A stretch of 64,000 nt of DNA from Mesostigma viride (taxonomy: Eukaryota; Streptophyta; Mesostigmatophyceae; Mesostigmatales; Mesostigmataceae). The DNA lies in the NCBI GenBank assembly GCA_009746045.1, contig RPFO01000059.1:2676568-2740567 (forward strand), written 5' to 3'. The notes below the pieces were generated by a model that ran no database searches, had not been told where the DNA came from, and was given only the letters and a program-made list of their open reading frames with translations. Shown here one piece after another: positions 9,620 through 17,848 of the stretch. The position numbers were made by a program, and so were the translations under genes. The stretch's first letter is position 1. Every line of letters begins with the position of its first letter.

Positions 9620-10426
9620 CCAATCCTTTCTTTTCTTGAGCTGTAGCAGCTCACACAAGTCTACATACAAACACACACAATGGGTACTGGACATCCTCCC
9701 CGACTACAAGTCACAACCCACTGGGCATGACAGCCAGCTTGGATTCCTGGACATCCTCCCCGACTACAAGTCACAACCCACTGGGCATGACAGTCAGCTT
9801 GGATTCCTTATTATATGTACATAGCACCCATACTGGTTCAGGAGCACAAACAAATTACAATGAGTCCCTATCCCTTCACGGGAGGCTCGTTGTGTTACCC
9901 ATGTACAAGAGGTTGGCCAACTGTGGCAGCCCATAGGTGTTCAGCTAAGAACTTGAGAAGTATGTACAACCTTCAGGACCTTAGGCGAAACCCCACAGAT
10001 CACCCACAACAGCTCATCAGAAAACATTGCTGACCCCCAGACGGGAGTCGGCGCCGGTCTGCTGCCCCTTATCGAACCAGACACAACATCTACGCGAAGC
10101 ACATGCAAAACACAAGCTCCCATACTCGTTCCAACCGTGGAAAATCAGGGGACCTGTCGCCACCTCACCAGCATGGTGGATGGGTCAGCCAGTCCGTGAA
10201 ACTCCGCCTTAAGACGGCACCAGGGAATCGAACCCCGCCCACAAACCACAGATCTGGGGAAACCTCAGACTGAGATGAAAACCCCAGATAGACATCTCTC
10301 CATCAGAGACAATGTCAGACATTCCCACACCAGAGACATGTCTCACCCCTCAAGGTGTGCTCAGGATTATGTACAATCAAGCTCCCAGCCTGATATCCAG
10401 AGACTTAAGCACCCAGCTCTCAGCTT
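9620..10426 (-). other. Cop-2 3' untranslated region and polypurine tract
   Basis: Between the pol stop at 10427 and the 3' LTR. On the minus strand a purine run (AAGAAAAGAAAGGATTGG, 9620-9637) directly abuts the LTR and fits the polypurine tract that primes plus-strand DNA synthesis. A 60-bp tandem duplication lies at 9688-9807. A tRNA-B-box-like GGTTCGATTCC occurs at about 10228-10238 (minus strand). No supported ORF. Confidence 0.7.
9688..9807. repeat. 60-bp tandem duplication in Cop-2 3' region
   Basis: Two adjacent copies of a 60-bp unit beginning TGGACATCCTCCCCGACTAC, with one C/T difference (GACAGCCAG versus GACAGTCAG). No coding role is apparent. Confidence 0.9.
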
Positions 10427-13400
10427 TTAGACAGATAGACCGACTTGACAGTCAGCATTCATGAGCTTCCTCAGTACATTGTACTGGGCTGGGGCCTTGT
10501 GTGGCAGCTTTGTCAATGCATCAGCAGGGTTCTCCTCGCCAGGGATATGCTTCAAGTCAACCAAACTGGCCAACTCCTTCAGCAACAAATAATCCAGGTC
10601 CCGGCTTCTGGCCAGCTGCTTGTGAACAAACTGGACCATACCCATGCTGTCTGTTAGCAACAACGTCTCCATCTGCAAGGTCCAAGGGGTAACTGAAGCC
10701 AGCTCCAGCATTAACTCCTTTATGTACAGGCTGGACTGGATCCCCTCGCATATGGCCCTGCATTCTGCCACATCTGAACTGATACAGACCCTCTTCTGCA
10801 GTCTGCTGTACCAGCTGAACAAACTTGCCCTGCTCTGATAAAAAGCAAACAGAGCAGCAGATCTCCCCCTGACCTTGGTAACCTGGCGAGCATCCATGGA
10901 ACTGTCAACAAAGATCTCCAAGGTGATAGGCTGGGCAAAGTCAATCCCAGACAAAATCAGATCAGGGGTACTCTCCACCAACCGGGCTATGACTCGAGGC
11001 TTCTCATCCTCAAGCACCTCATCAGGCATTCTGCTATGGACCATCAAAGACGGACCACAGATGCTGGCAAACCAGGCCCACATGCCTCTCAACTCAGGTC
11101 CTGCAGCCTGGGTGATCTTCTCTGGCAAGGCCTTCACAATGGTCTGTTTATAATCTCCTCCAGCCTGAAGCCTGATACTCCACTCCCCGTCCCTCCTGAA
11201 CAGGGTAGCCTGCATTCCACAGAACACTACAGGCTTGTTGGGCTCCTGCCACAGCTCCTTGCCCAGTGAAAACTTGCCACTGATGACAGGAATAAACTTC
11301 TTCAGCCAGGTCGTGGGGGCTAGCAAATGCAGATCATCTCCATGCAAACTAGCATACACTGGCAGACCCTCCCATTGGGCCAGCAGCAAACAGGGATCAA
11401 CTGAAGACACTCTCAAGCCACACTCACTGATCAGAGCTTCCTGCAGCGTGAGTCTCCAGATGATTGGGCTCGACCTGAGTCCTTCCAGGCCCTTCAGAAT
11501 AACCAGGAATTGTTGATGCAGCTCCAGCTTCCAGATGGCAGGCACCTCAACACAGTAAGGCTCATCCTGCTTCCACACCCTCCTGGCCACTTCTGGATCA
11601 GATTTTAAAAATGCCCTCTTGAAGTCCAGCAGCACTGATGACATAGCTGCTCCCCTGTTCAGCAACCCCACGTAGAGACATAGCAAAATTCTCCATGTGT
11701 CGTGTAGCATCCCTGGCGTGTATAGCTCCTCTCCTGGCAGACTCCCCGTGCCGTGATACTCATTCAGGACAGGCCTGACATGGGGCACTGATACCTCATC
11801 CACAACCTTCCTCTTCAGCACAAATCTCAAAGCAAGCTTCCTTGATGCTGGGGGACGTCTGTCTGTTGGTGCAGCACACTCAAACTGCAACCACTCCTCC
11901 AATGCCTTGGAGAAGGCGAGCTTCCAAGCCTCAAACAAAGTAGGCGAGCTCATCTCTTGGACCAGCTGGTCATATGTCAAAGGAGAGTGTGCAGCAAGGC
12001 TCCTGTGAGTTATGCCAATACTGCTGGGGTGCAACACAGCTGGAATCACCAAACTGGCCGCTGGGGGCACCTCCCCTTCATCCCATTTTACACCCTTGAC
12101 CGGCTTGGCCCTGCACCTGACTGGAAATGTTGTCCTGAAATTTTCTAGGGGAATCATCCCCCAGCCATCTCTTCTCAGAGCTGTAGCTCTGATAGAAATC
12201 CCAGGATTGCCCAGAAAATTCTGACCCAAAATCACAGGGCCATCATAGTCCTCTAGGACAAGGAAGGTCACATCCACACCCATGACAGGGGCAGTAACCT
12301 CTCCCAACACCCTTAGATGCGTCCTACCACTGAAATCAGACACCCAGGGGCAACTTGGTTCTCCGACCAGCAGTTCTCCTGTATGCTGAGGTCCCATGAC
12401 AGAAACCTGTGCATTGGTATCTATCTCCATGGCAGCTACCTCAGGTTCATCCAACTGGACAAGCTTGGACACCTTAGGCTCCTTCTTGGCTCTTTGCAAA
12501 GCCTGTACAATATCTGATAGACGCACACCCCTAGGCCTGGTGTCGGGCCGTTCCGGAGGTGCAGCCTGTCCGCCTGCTTGCCCAACCACCGTATGTGAAG
12601 GTACCCCAGGGGCCGGGCCAGGGTCACCCTGAGGGCTCGATACAGCTGTAGCACCCTGATCAGGAAGCTCCACGTCACCCCCGCCTTGTACACCAGCGGG
12701 CACCTGGAAGAGGTCTCCTTGATTACCTCCCCGGGGACGGATCTTTGACCAGGACAGACGGTGCACTGCTTGGGAGCCATCAATGGCCACCCAGCACTTA
12801 TGGCCAGCGGCTTCTACTCGGGTCACCACCCCATCATGCCAGCTGCCACGTTTCCCTGGAAAGCTTGGTTCCTTCCACACAACAACCTGTTGTCCAACGT
12901 TAGGTTCTAGGACACTCCAGCCCTTGTCTTTCTGCCTCAGCTTGAGGAACTTGGCCTCTAGCTTCTCCTTCCATGCCTGCTCAGCATCAGCTGGCAGCAT
13001 CCTGGTATGCAGCATAAGAGGATTGATGGCAATGTCACCAAAGAACATGGGAGTCCTCAGGTTCAGCCTGTCCTCCACAGAACGTAGCCATGCAGATGTC
13101 ACAATGGCAGATGACGTCCTTGGAATCCTCTCCACCAGCAGCACAGTCTTGATCTCTTGGATGGCTCTCTCCACCACCCCTTGCTGGCCGTGGCTCTCCC
13201 TGGGTGTAATCAGCAACTCTGGAAACTCTGGCAGGTTCTCACAGCACTCAAACTGAATGTCACACTGCAACAACTCCAACCCAGGGTACCTGCTCCTTGT
13301 CAACTTCAGAGCAGCAATCAATGTAGGCTTCTCCATGTCAGGCAGGATCTCTAGGGTCTTGTACTTGGTATATCTGTCCACTGCCACCAGCAGCTTCAAA

Positions 13401-14017
13401 CCCCTGATTCTCTGAATATCTACCTGCACATGGCCTGGCTGCAAAATAGGAGTCCTGGCATGAGACTGCTTGGGCTTTCTAGCAACTAGCCTGCACTTGC
13501 AAGCTTGAGCAACCTGTTGGCAGATGGAGTACAACTCACTTCCTCCCAGCCGTCTAGCAACTTGCAAAGACTGAGCTGCATGGCCAAACATGGTATGCAA
13601 CCTTGAGGCAATGTCATACAAGAGAGAAAACCTTTTATTGTCATTATTAGCACTCAAGGTATGTACAGATCCCTTATGTACAGGAGGCACCAGGGTCGTG
13701 CCTGTCAGACTGTCTCCAGCCCTATCCTCATCCTGACCATCCTGTGCCAGTCCTGCACGGTCAGAATGCTTCTGAGATCCACCTGGGTCCACATCACCAG
13801 GTCCTACCTCAGGCTCAGCACCGCCATGGCGGGCACGTTGGCGAGTAACCACTGCAGCTACAGCTGGCATACTCTCTGTGGTAACCAAGCTTGCCCCATC
13901 GTGTCCAATAGGCTCTTTCACTAGAGCATGGGGCTGCCCCTCACTGCCGTCACTAGCAGCTACATTACACACCCCTGGGGGCACCCTCCAGGGTTCAGGG
14001 ATGTGTGCAGGCTCAAG
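10427..14017 (-). CDS. pol: Cop-2 pol polyprotein: integrase, protease-like, RT, RNase H
   Basis: Open in the zinc-knuckle frame directly after an in-frame TGA at 14018-14020; the earliest near-cognate start is GTG at 13984. Counting from 13984: zinc-binding H/H and C/C near 130-164, integrase core with candidate D189, D242, E272, a tail like an SH3 domain (about 360-418), retropepsin-like DTNA at 522-525 with ILGQNFL at 585-591, copia RT with D787 and HGDD at 881-884, and RNase H with VDSS, AECRA, TDSMG and NPADALTK. The frame is intact over about 1190 codons. Product roles: INT inserts cDNA, PR processes gag-pol, RT/RH makes cDNA. The INT-PR-RT-RH order differs from textbook copia (PR-INT-RT-RH). 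Confidence 0.92.
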   Translation of the reverse strand, partial: LEPAHIPEPWRVPPGVCNVAASDGSEGQPHALVKEPIGHDGASLVTTESMPAVAAVVTRQRARHGGAEPEVGPGDVDPGGSQKHSDRAGLAQDGQDEDRAGDSLTGTTLVPPVHKGSVHTLSANNDNKRFSLLYDIASRLHTMFGHAAQSLQVARRLGGSELYSICQQVAQACKCRLVARKPKQSHARTPILQPGHVQVDIQRIRGLKLLVAVDRYTKYKTLEILPDMEKPTLIAALKLTRSRYPGLELLQCDIQFECCENLPEFPELLITPRESHGQQGVVERAIQEIKTVLLVERIPRTSSAIVTSAWLRSVEDRLNLRTPMFFGDIAINPLMLHTRMLPADAEQAWKEKLEAKFLKLRQKDKGWSVLEPNVGQQVVVWKEPSFPGKRGSWHDGVVTRVEAAGHKCWVAIDGSQAVHRLSWSKIRPRGGNQGDLFQVPAGVQGGGDVELPDQGATAVSSPQGDPGPAPGVPSHTVVGQAGGQAAPPERPDTRPRGVRLSDIVQALQRAKKEPKVSKLVQLDEPEVAAMEIDTNAQVSVMGPQHTGELLVGEPSCPWVSDFSGRTHLRVLGEVTAPVMGVDVTFLVLEDYDGPVILGQNFLGNPGISIRATALRRDGWGMIPLENFRTTFPVRCRAKPVKGVKWDEGEVPPAASLVIPAVLHPSSIGITHRSLAAHSPLTYDQLVQEMSSPTLFEAWKLAFSKALEEWLQFECAAPTDRRPPASRKLALRFVLKRKVVDEVSVPHVRPVLNEYHGTGSLPGEELYTPGMLHDTWRILLCLYVGLLNRGAAMSSVLLDFKRAFLKSDPEVARRVWKQDEPYCVEVPAIWKLELHQQFLVILKGLEGLRSSPIIWRLTLQEALISECGLRVSSVDPCLLLAQWEGLPVYASLHGDDLHLLAPTTWLKKFIPVISGKFSLGKELWQEPNKPVVFCGMQATLFRRDGEWSIRLQAGGDYKQTIVKALPEKITQAAGPELRGMWAWFASICGPSLMVHSRMPDEVLEDEKPRVIARLVESTPDLILSGIDFAQPITLEIFVDSSMDARQVTKVRGRSAALFAFYQSRASLFSWYSRLQKRVCISSDVAECRAICEGIQSSLYIKELMLELASVTPWTLQMETLLLTDSMGMVQFVHKQLARSRDLDYLLLKELASLVDLKHIPGEENPADALTKLPHKAPAQYNVLRKLMNADCQVGLSV

Positions 14018-14386
14018 TCAATGATCAGCAGCCTTGCCCTTGCCCTTATCCTGGGATGGACCAGCCTTGTCCTTGCTGCCACCCTGAGCTGGCTTGCTCT
14101 GACCTTCCTGCCTCAGGTACGAGGGACACTCATTCCTGAAGTGACCCTTCCCCTGGCAGAAATAACATTCCACCTGACTGATGTCCCGTGAGGTCCCACT
14201 GCTGGGCCCAGCCTTGGGAGGACCACCCACCCTCTTGAAGTCAAACTGGGACTGTGGATGTCCCGACTTCGGCGGGGTCCCCCGTCCAGCCCTTCTGTCA
14301 CGCCCCCTCCTGGACCTTCCTCGACCCCTTGAAGAGGTCTCAGGCCCTCTCGAGGGCGCTGGGCCCCCGTGGCCCGATCCCCTCAT
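14018..14386 (-). CDS. gag: Cop-2 nucleocapsid (zinc knuckle) ORF
   Basis: Arg/Gly/Ser-rich N-terminus (RGRGRSRRGRDRR) and one CCHC knuckle (CYFCQGKGHFRNEC). The ATG at 14386 overlaps the capsid-ORF stop as ATGA (14383-14386), but the frame is open back to about 14431, so -1 frameshifting from the capsid ORF is equally possible. It ends in TGA at 14018, after which pol is open in the same frame, suggesting stop-codon readthrough or a single nonsense mutation. Confidence 0.8.
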   Translation of the reverse strand: MRGSGHGGPAPSRGPETSSRGRGRSRRGRDRRAGRGTPPKSGHPQSQFDFKRVGGPPKAGPSSGTSRDISQVECYFCQGKGHFRNECPSYLRQEGQSKPAQGGSKDKAGPSQDKGKGKAADH

Positions 14387-15231
14387 GGACTTAACCGTGG
14401 GTTCAGTGGCCTCCTCATCACCTGACGAGGGCGCTTACCACCCACGTACTTGCCGCTGAAACACTCATACAACTGGTCCGTCATGGCTGCCCAGCCATGG
14501 ACCTGTCGCATGTGGATGGTCACATTATCCATGGTGACCGGATCCAGCTGCAGCGACTTGAGAAAGTCGCCCATGGCCATCCGATCTGCGACGAAGAAGC
14601 CCTTGGCCATGGCGTCCTCCCTCAGCTTGACGAAGTCTTCAAAGGCGTGGACCACTAGCTGCCCCTTGATGGGCTTGTAGTCCAGGTATTCTTGCTTCAG
14701 GTGGGACCCATCTATGGTCCTCTTGTCACTTAGGAACACCCTGAGTCGCGTCATAAACGCCGCCCAGGTGTCCCCCGCCGCGTGTCGCTCCCGAACAAAC
14801 TTGAACAGCCGCCTCGCCGACTGCCTTATGTAGGCACTAGACGCCAGGATGCGAAGCTTGTCACCGGTGTATATCTCCGTGTACAAGTTCATGTCCTCTA
14901 ACATCCTCTCAGCATCCCGTGGCTGCCAATTGTCCTTGATGGACTGAAACTGGCCTAGCACCGCGTACCCCTCAGCCACGGTCGGTCGCTTAGGAGCCGC
15001 TTGATCTGCGGCTGGCGCGTTCTGACCGCCCTGCGATCCTTGGCTCTGATTATCTGGCACCTCAGCCTGGTCTCCTAGCGCCTGGCCGTCCCCGCGTCCA
15101 TCGCGTCCACCGCGTCCATCGCGTCCATCGCGTCCACCGCGTCCATCGCGTCCATCTCGTCCATCCATCCCAGCGCCGCGCCGCGCGAAGCCCATAAAGC
15201 CCGCTTGTTGGTTGATAGCTCCATCATCCAT
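14383..15231 (-). CDS. gag: Cop-2 gag, capsid-like part
   Basis: 282 residues from ATG at 15231. Residues about 20-50 are a tandem GRDGRDGRG-type repeat encoded by near-perfect 9-bp units (15096-15165). The rest is a helical capsid-like domain homologous to the Cop-1 gag, ending in GKYVGGK. The last 20 residues past about 14431 may be out of the native frame. It overlaps the knuckle ORF by four bases. Confidence 0.8.
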   Translation of the reverse strand: MDDGAINQQAGFMGFARRGAGMDGRDGRDGRGGRDGRDGRGGRDGRGDGQALGDQAEVPDNQSQGSQGGQNAPAADQAAPKRPTVAEGYAVLGQFQSIKDNWQPRDAERMLEDMNLYTEIYTGDKLRILASSAYIRQSARRLFKFVRERHAAGDTWAAFMTRLRVFLSDKRTIDGSHLKQEYLDYKPIKGQLVVHAFEDFVKLREDAMAKGFFVADRMAMGDFLKSLQLDPVTMDNVTIHMRQVHGWAAMTDQLYECFSGKYVGGKRPRQVMRRPLNPRLSP

Positions 15232-15333
15232 GATGGCCTCTGTTCAGATCTGCTACAGCCAGCCAAGTGGCCAAGCAGCAATTAAAGCAATATAAGCTAC
15301 TGAACAAGAAAGGAAAGTGCCAAGTGTTACCAC

Positions 15334-15651
15334 TCAGGCAAGACCACCACGGTTGGCCCCAGGCGCGCCCTGGTTCTCCTTGTCGCTGTCGTCGTCGCTG
15401 TCGCTCACCACAATCAGCTCTGGCACCCTGCTCCCCGCTGCGCCGTCGTCGACCCGCTGTCGGCCCGCGATGACTGAATCGTCACCGTTGGTATAGTAGA
15501 CAGGTGACAACCCGTCGTTGGCACCCCGCGGATTGTATCTTGGCACCTCGTGGTCGCCAAGTGTCTCGTCGCCTAGCCCAGCGACACCCCCTGCTCCCAC
15601 CTCAAGGTCACTATCGTACCCAAGAGGTGCAAACTCCTCCCAACGCGTCAC
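15334..15651 (-). CDS. Cop-2 acidic ORF overlapping the 3' end of ORF0
   Basis: 105 codons, starting in the last 41 bp of ORF0 in another frame. It encodes WEEFAPLGYDSDLE and a C-terminal acidic run (VVSDSDDDSDKENQ). It may be the true C-terminus of ORF0 reached by frameshift or after an indel. Cop-1 ORF0 has no counterpart to this tail. Function unknown. Confidence 0.4.
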   Translation of the reverse strand: MTRWEEFAPLGYDSDLEVGAGGVAGLGDETLGDHEVPRYNPRGANDGLSPVYYTNGDDSVIAGRQRVDDGAAGSRVPELIVVSDSDDDSDKENQGAPGANRGGLA

Positions 15652-16249
15652 ACGAACGCGAAGGGGCGGGGCAGTTCCTGAAAAGGAACCCTTGCTCGCT
15701 CCGGAAACCTGCCGACTCTTGCCGCGCGCTGTCCTCCGGTGATGGCTTCCGCTGTCGCCCCGACCTCTGCAAGCCGCCTGTAGTGCTCCGCTCCGCGTCG
15801 TTCACGCCTAACTGGCCCGCTGCAACACCCTCGTCGCCGATACGCCTGCGAAAGTACGTGGTACCCGCACCCGCTGCTGTCGGTACAAACTCGTGTCGCA
15901 CTGCGCCAGCTGCCTCCGCAACCTCGCCACGTCTTGCCGCCAACTCCGCACGCACTCGCTCAGCTACTGCTGTAATCACCGTCTGGATGCCGACCAAACC
16001 GTGAAGCTCCTGCTCGAGGTCGTCGATGCTCCGGTGCTCCGGAATGACGATGGTTTGTACGTGCCGCAGAATTCGCTCCCAATCTTCGACCTGGTCGTCG
16101 ACGAATTGCACGAAGCTGCGATTAACAGGCGGACGATCTGCAAGCAATAAAGATAGATCCCGAACGACACGACGCAATTCAGGCGAAATCGAACCCCCAG
16201 CAGACTGCCGAAACCGGAAATCCTGCTGCCGTTGTTCTTCCTGCACCAT
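15611..16249 (-). CDS. ORF0 of Cop-2, conserved protein of unknown function upstream of gag
   Basis: 212 residues from the ATG at 16249, 91 bp inside the 5' LTR. It shares the RPPV-x(5)-QFVDD core and the following helical region with Cop-1 ORF0 (4841-5404). Residues about 60-140 look coiled-coil-like and acidic; the C-terminal third is Ser/Arg-rich. No recognised domain. It may be a separate structural protein or a gag N-terminal extension expressed independently, since gag starts about 380 bp downstream with its own ATG. Confidence 0.6.
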   Translation of the reverse strand: MVQEEQRQQDFRFRQSAGGSISPELRRVVRDLSLLLADRPPVNRSFVQFVDDQVEDWERILRHVQTIVIPEHRSIDDLEQELHGLVGIQTVITAVAERVRAELAARRGEVAEAAGAVRHEFVPTAAGAGTTYFRRRIGDEGVAAGQLGVNDAERSTTGGLQRSGRQRKPSPEDSARQESAGFRSEQGFLFRNCPAPSRSCDALGGVCTSWVR

Positions 16250-16323
16250 TCACCACCGGACGAGCTCCTCGTCGTCAACGCTGCACACCGCAACCGGCAA
16301 CGACCCTCCTGGCCGTTCCGCTG

Positions 16324-16340
16324 AGACTGGTTGTAATTTG
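16324..16340 (-). promoter_or_regulatory. Cop-2 candidate primer-binding region
   Basis: Immediately inside the 5' LTR, on the minus strand, is CAAATTACAACCAGTC. Cop-1 has CGAATTACAAGCGAG at the matching place. Neither begins with TGG, so a primer using the CCA end of a tRNA is not obvious; an internal tRNA fragment (as in Drosophila copia) or another primer would be needed. Confidence 0.4.
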
Positions 16341-17036
16341 AGTTAACGTTCCTAGCACACGCAATGTGAAGGATATGGTTGCAATGCAGCAATGTGTGAA
16401 TATGGTTGGAAACGGAGCTTTGTTAAAATTGGATAATGTTACAGCGCTCACACACTTGAGGCTTGTACACGCGCTTGCCAAGTCAAGGCACAACACGTGA
16501 GGCGGGCTCGCAAGAGATCTTCAATTGGCACTAGCCTATTGTTTATATACTTGTGCACTGTGCTTGCTAGTCCTGAGCAGCCTAGAAGGCATGCTCAGTA
16601 ATAACACCCCCGGTACAGTATTCACTACCTGTACAGCGCCCAGTTCCTATACAGTAGGTCTGCCATACAGGCACAGTGACCACAGAGCGCAGTCCACAGT
16701 GACTATTGCATCTGCACCTAGAAGTCCAGGACTAAGCCTGCGGTACCAACAGACCACAGGTTAAGGTTCCTATTTCCTGCGTACGACGTATTAATCCAAT
16801 ACCGTCGTAGGTACAGCACCTAATTCCTGTCAGCCCAGGAATTACTGTCGACCCCATATGCTGTCGGCAAATATTCACGTCCGACTTAGAAGAACAGCCG
16901 GCTCGCGCTCGCGCGCGACCGGGAAGTCGGAACGCCATAACTTTCTTGATACTTGTCGGAATGAACTCGTTCCGGTGCCGCTGGAATCGCAGAGATATGC
17001 CGAATCAGGATCACGCCAATGCGCTTGGCGTTAACT
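16341..17036 (-). repeat. Cop-2 5' LTR (696 bp)
   Basis: Near-identical to 8914-9619. A TATA-like element (GTATATAAAC on the minus strand, near 16541) is about 200 bp from the inner edge and would place the transcript start near 16510. It is flanked outside by TAAGA, the duplicated Gypsy-A target. Confidence 0.93.
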
Positions 17037-17041
17037 TAAGA

Positions 17042-17754
17042 AGGAGTCTTTTCTTCAAAAACGTTTGAGGAATCTATCACAGCCATGTATCTTACTATTT
17101 CATTTTCAGTAAATCCCACTCCTATTGTATCCACTGTGTTTATATCTATATCCACACTATTATTAACTTGATAGGTATCTCCTGTACTTCTAACTGAAGG
17201 AACATACATAATAAATATCCATATTCCTTTAGTTCAGAACGCAACTCATCATTGGACATTAATACTTCAGGTATAGGTCTTACAGGAGGATCAACAGGTG
17301 TAGGAGGAGTAATATCTACCAAGGATAAATTTTCCAATCTATAATGACGTTCCGGTACCCAGTAAGAGCTATCTGGAAACCAAATGACCATGGTATCATA
17401 ATTAATAGTAATCTTATTATCCTGGTGCCAATCTAATCCTAGTAATACATCAGCGGTAGTGATAGGGCCTATAGTGGCCGTCAGGTTGACAGTACGTCCT
17501 TGTATGACCAGGGGAAGGGACACCGTACCCGGGGAATGACTGGTGCGACCATCAGCATAATGAACAGTGACAGGTTTGGTGTGAGGGGTAGGGACTAGTC
17601 CTAAACGCCTAACTAGGGCCTCACTCACAAAGGAGCTAGCCGCACCGCTATCTACCAACACAGAGACATTCAAGAGTTCATCAGCATGCAAGAAGGGGTC
17701 TACAACAGTGTGAGGGACGGTTAAACCACCATTCAAGAACATAAGAGGACGCAC
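17042..17754 (-). pseudogene. pol: Gypsy-A protease region of pol
   Basis: Contains an aspartic protease core (VLVDSGAASSFVSEALVRR, then VLLGLDWH). It starts at an ATG at 17754, but the frame is open upstream to the gag stop, in the +1 frame relative to gag, as in Gypsy-B and Gypsy-CD. A 2-bp insertion near 17170 (ATTAACTTGATAG versus ATTAGTGATAG in Gypsy-B) breaks the frame. The native continuation crosses the Cop-2 insertion to 8913. Confidence 0.85.
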
Positions 17755-17848
17755 ACGTAGTGGTAGGGAAGATTCAGCTCCTACAGAGGTTATAAAAACA
17801 GGCAGGCAAAAATTTTTATCTGGGGTACTATCTAAGGACCTGTCCAGG

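Larger units (their letters stand above)
8914..17036 (-). mobile_element. Cop-2: complete Ty1/copia-like element with two LTRs and 5-bp target duplication
   Basis: 8123 bp, bounded by AGTTAACG on the left and CGTTAACT on the right, with TAAGA duplicated at 8909-8913 and 17037-17041. Removing the element restores the Gypsy-A sequence seen intact in Gypsy-B. LTRs are 8914-9619 and 16341-17036. Minus-strand order: LTR, ORF0, gag capsid, zinc knuckle, pol (INT-PR-RT-RH), 3' untranslated region, polypurine tract, LTR. The coding potential is the best preserved of the copia-like copies. Confidence 0.93.
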
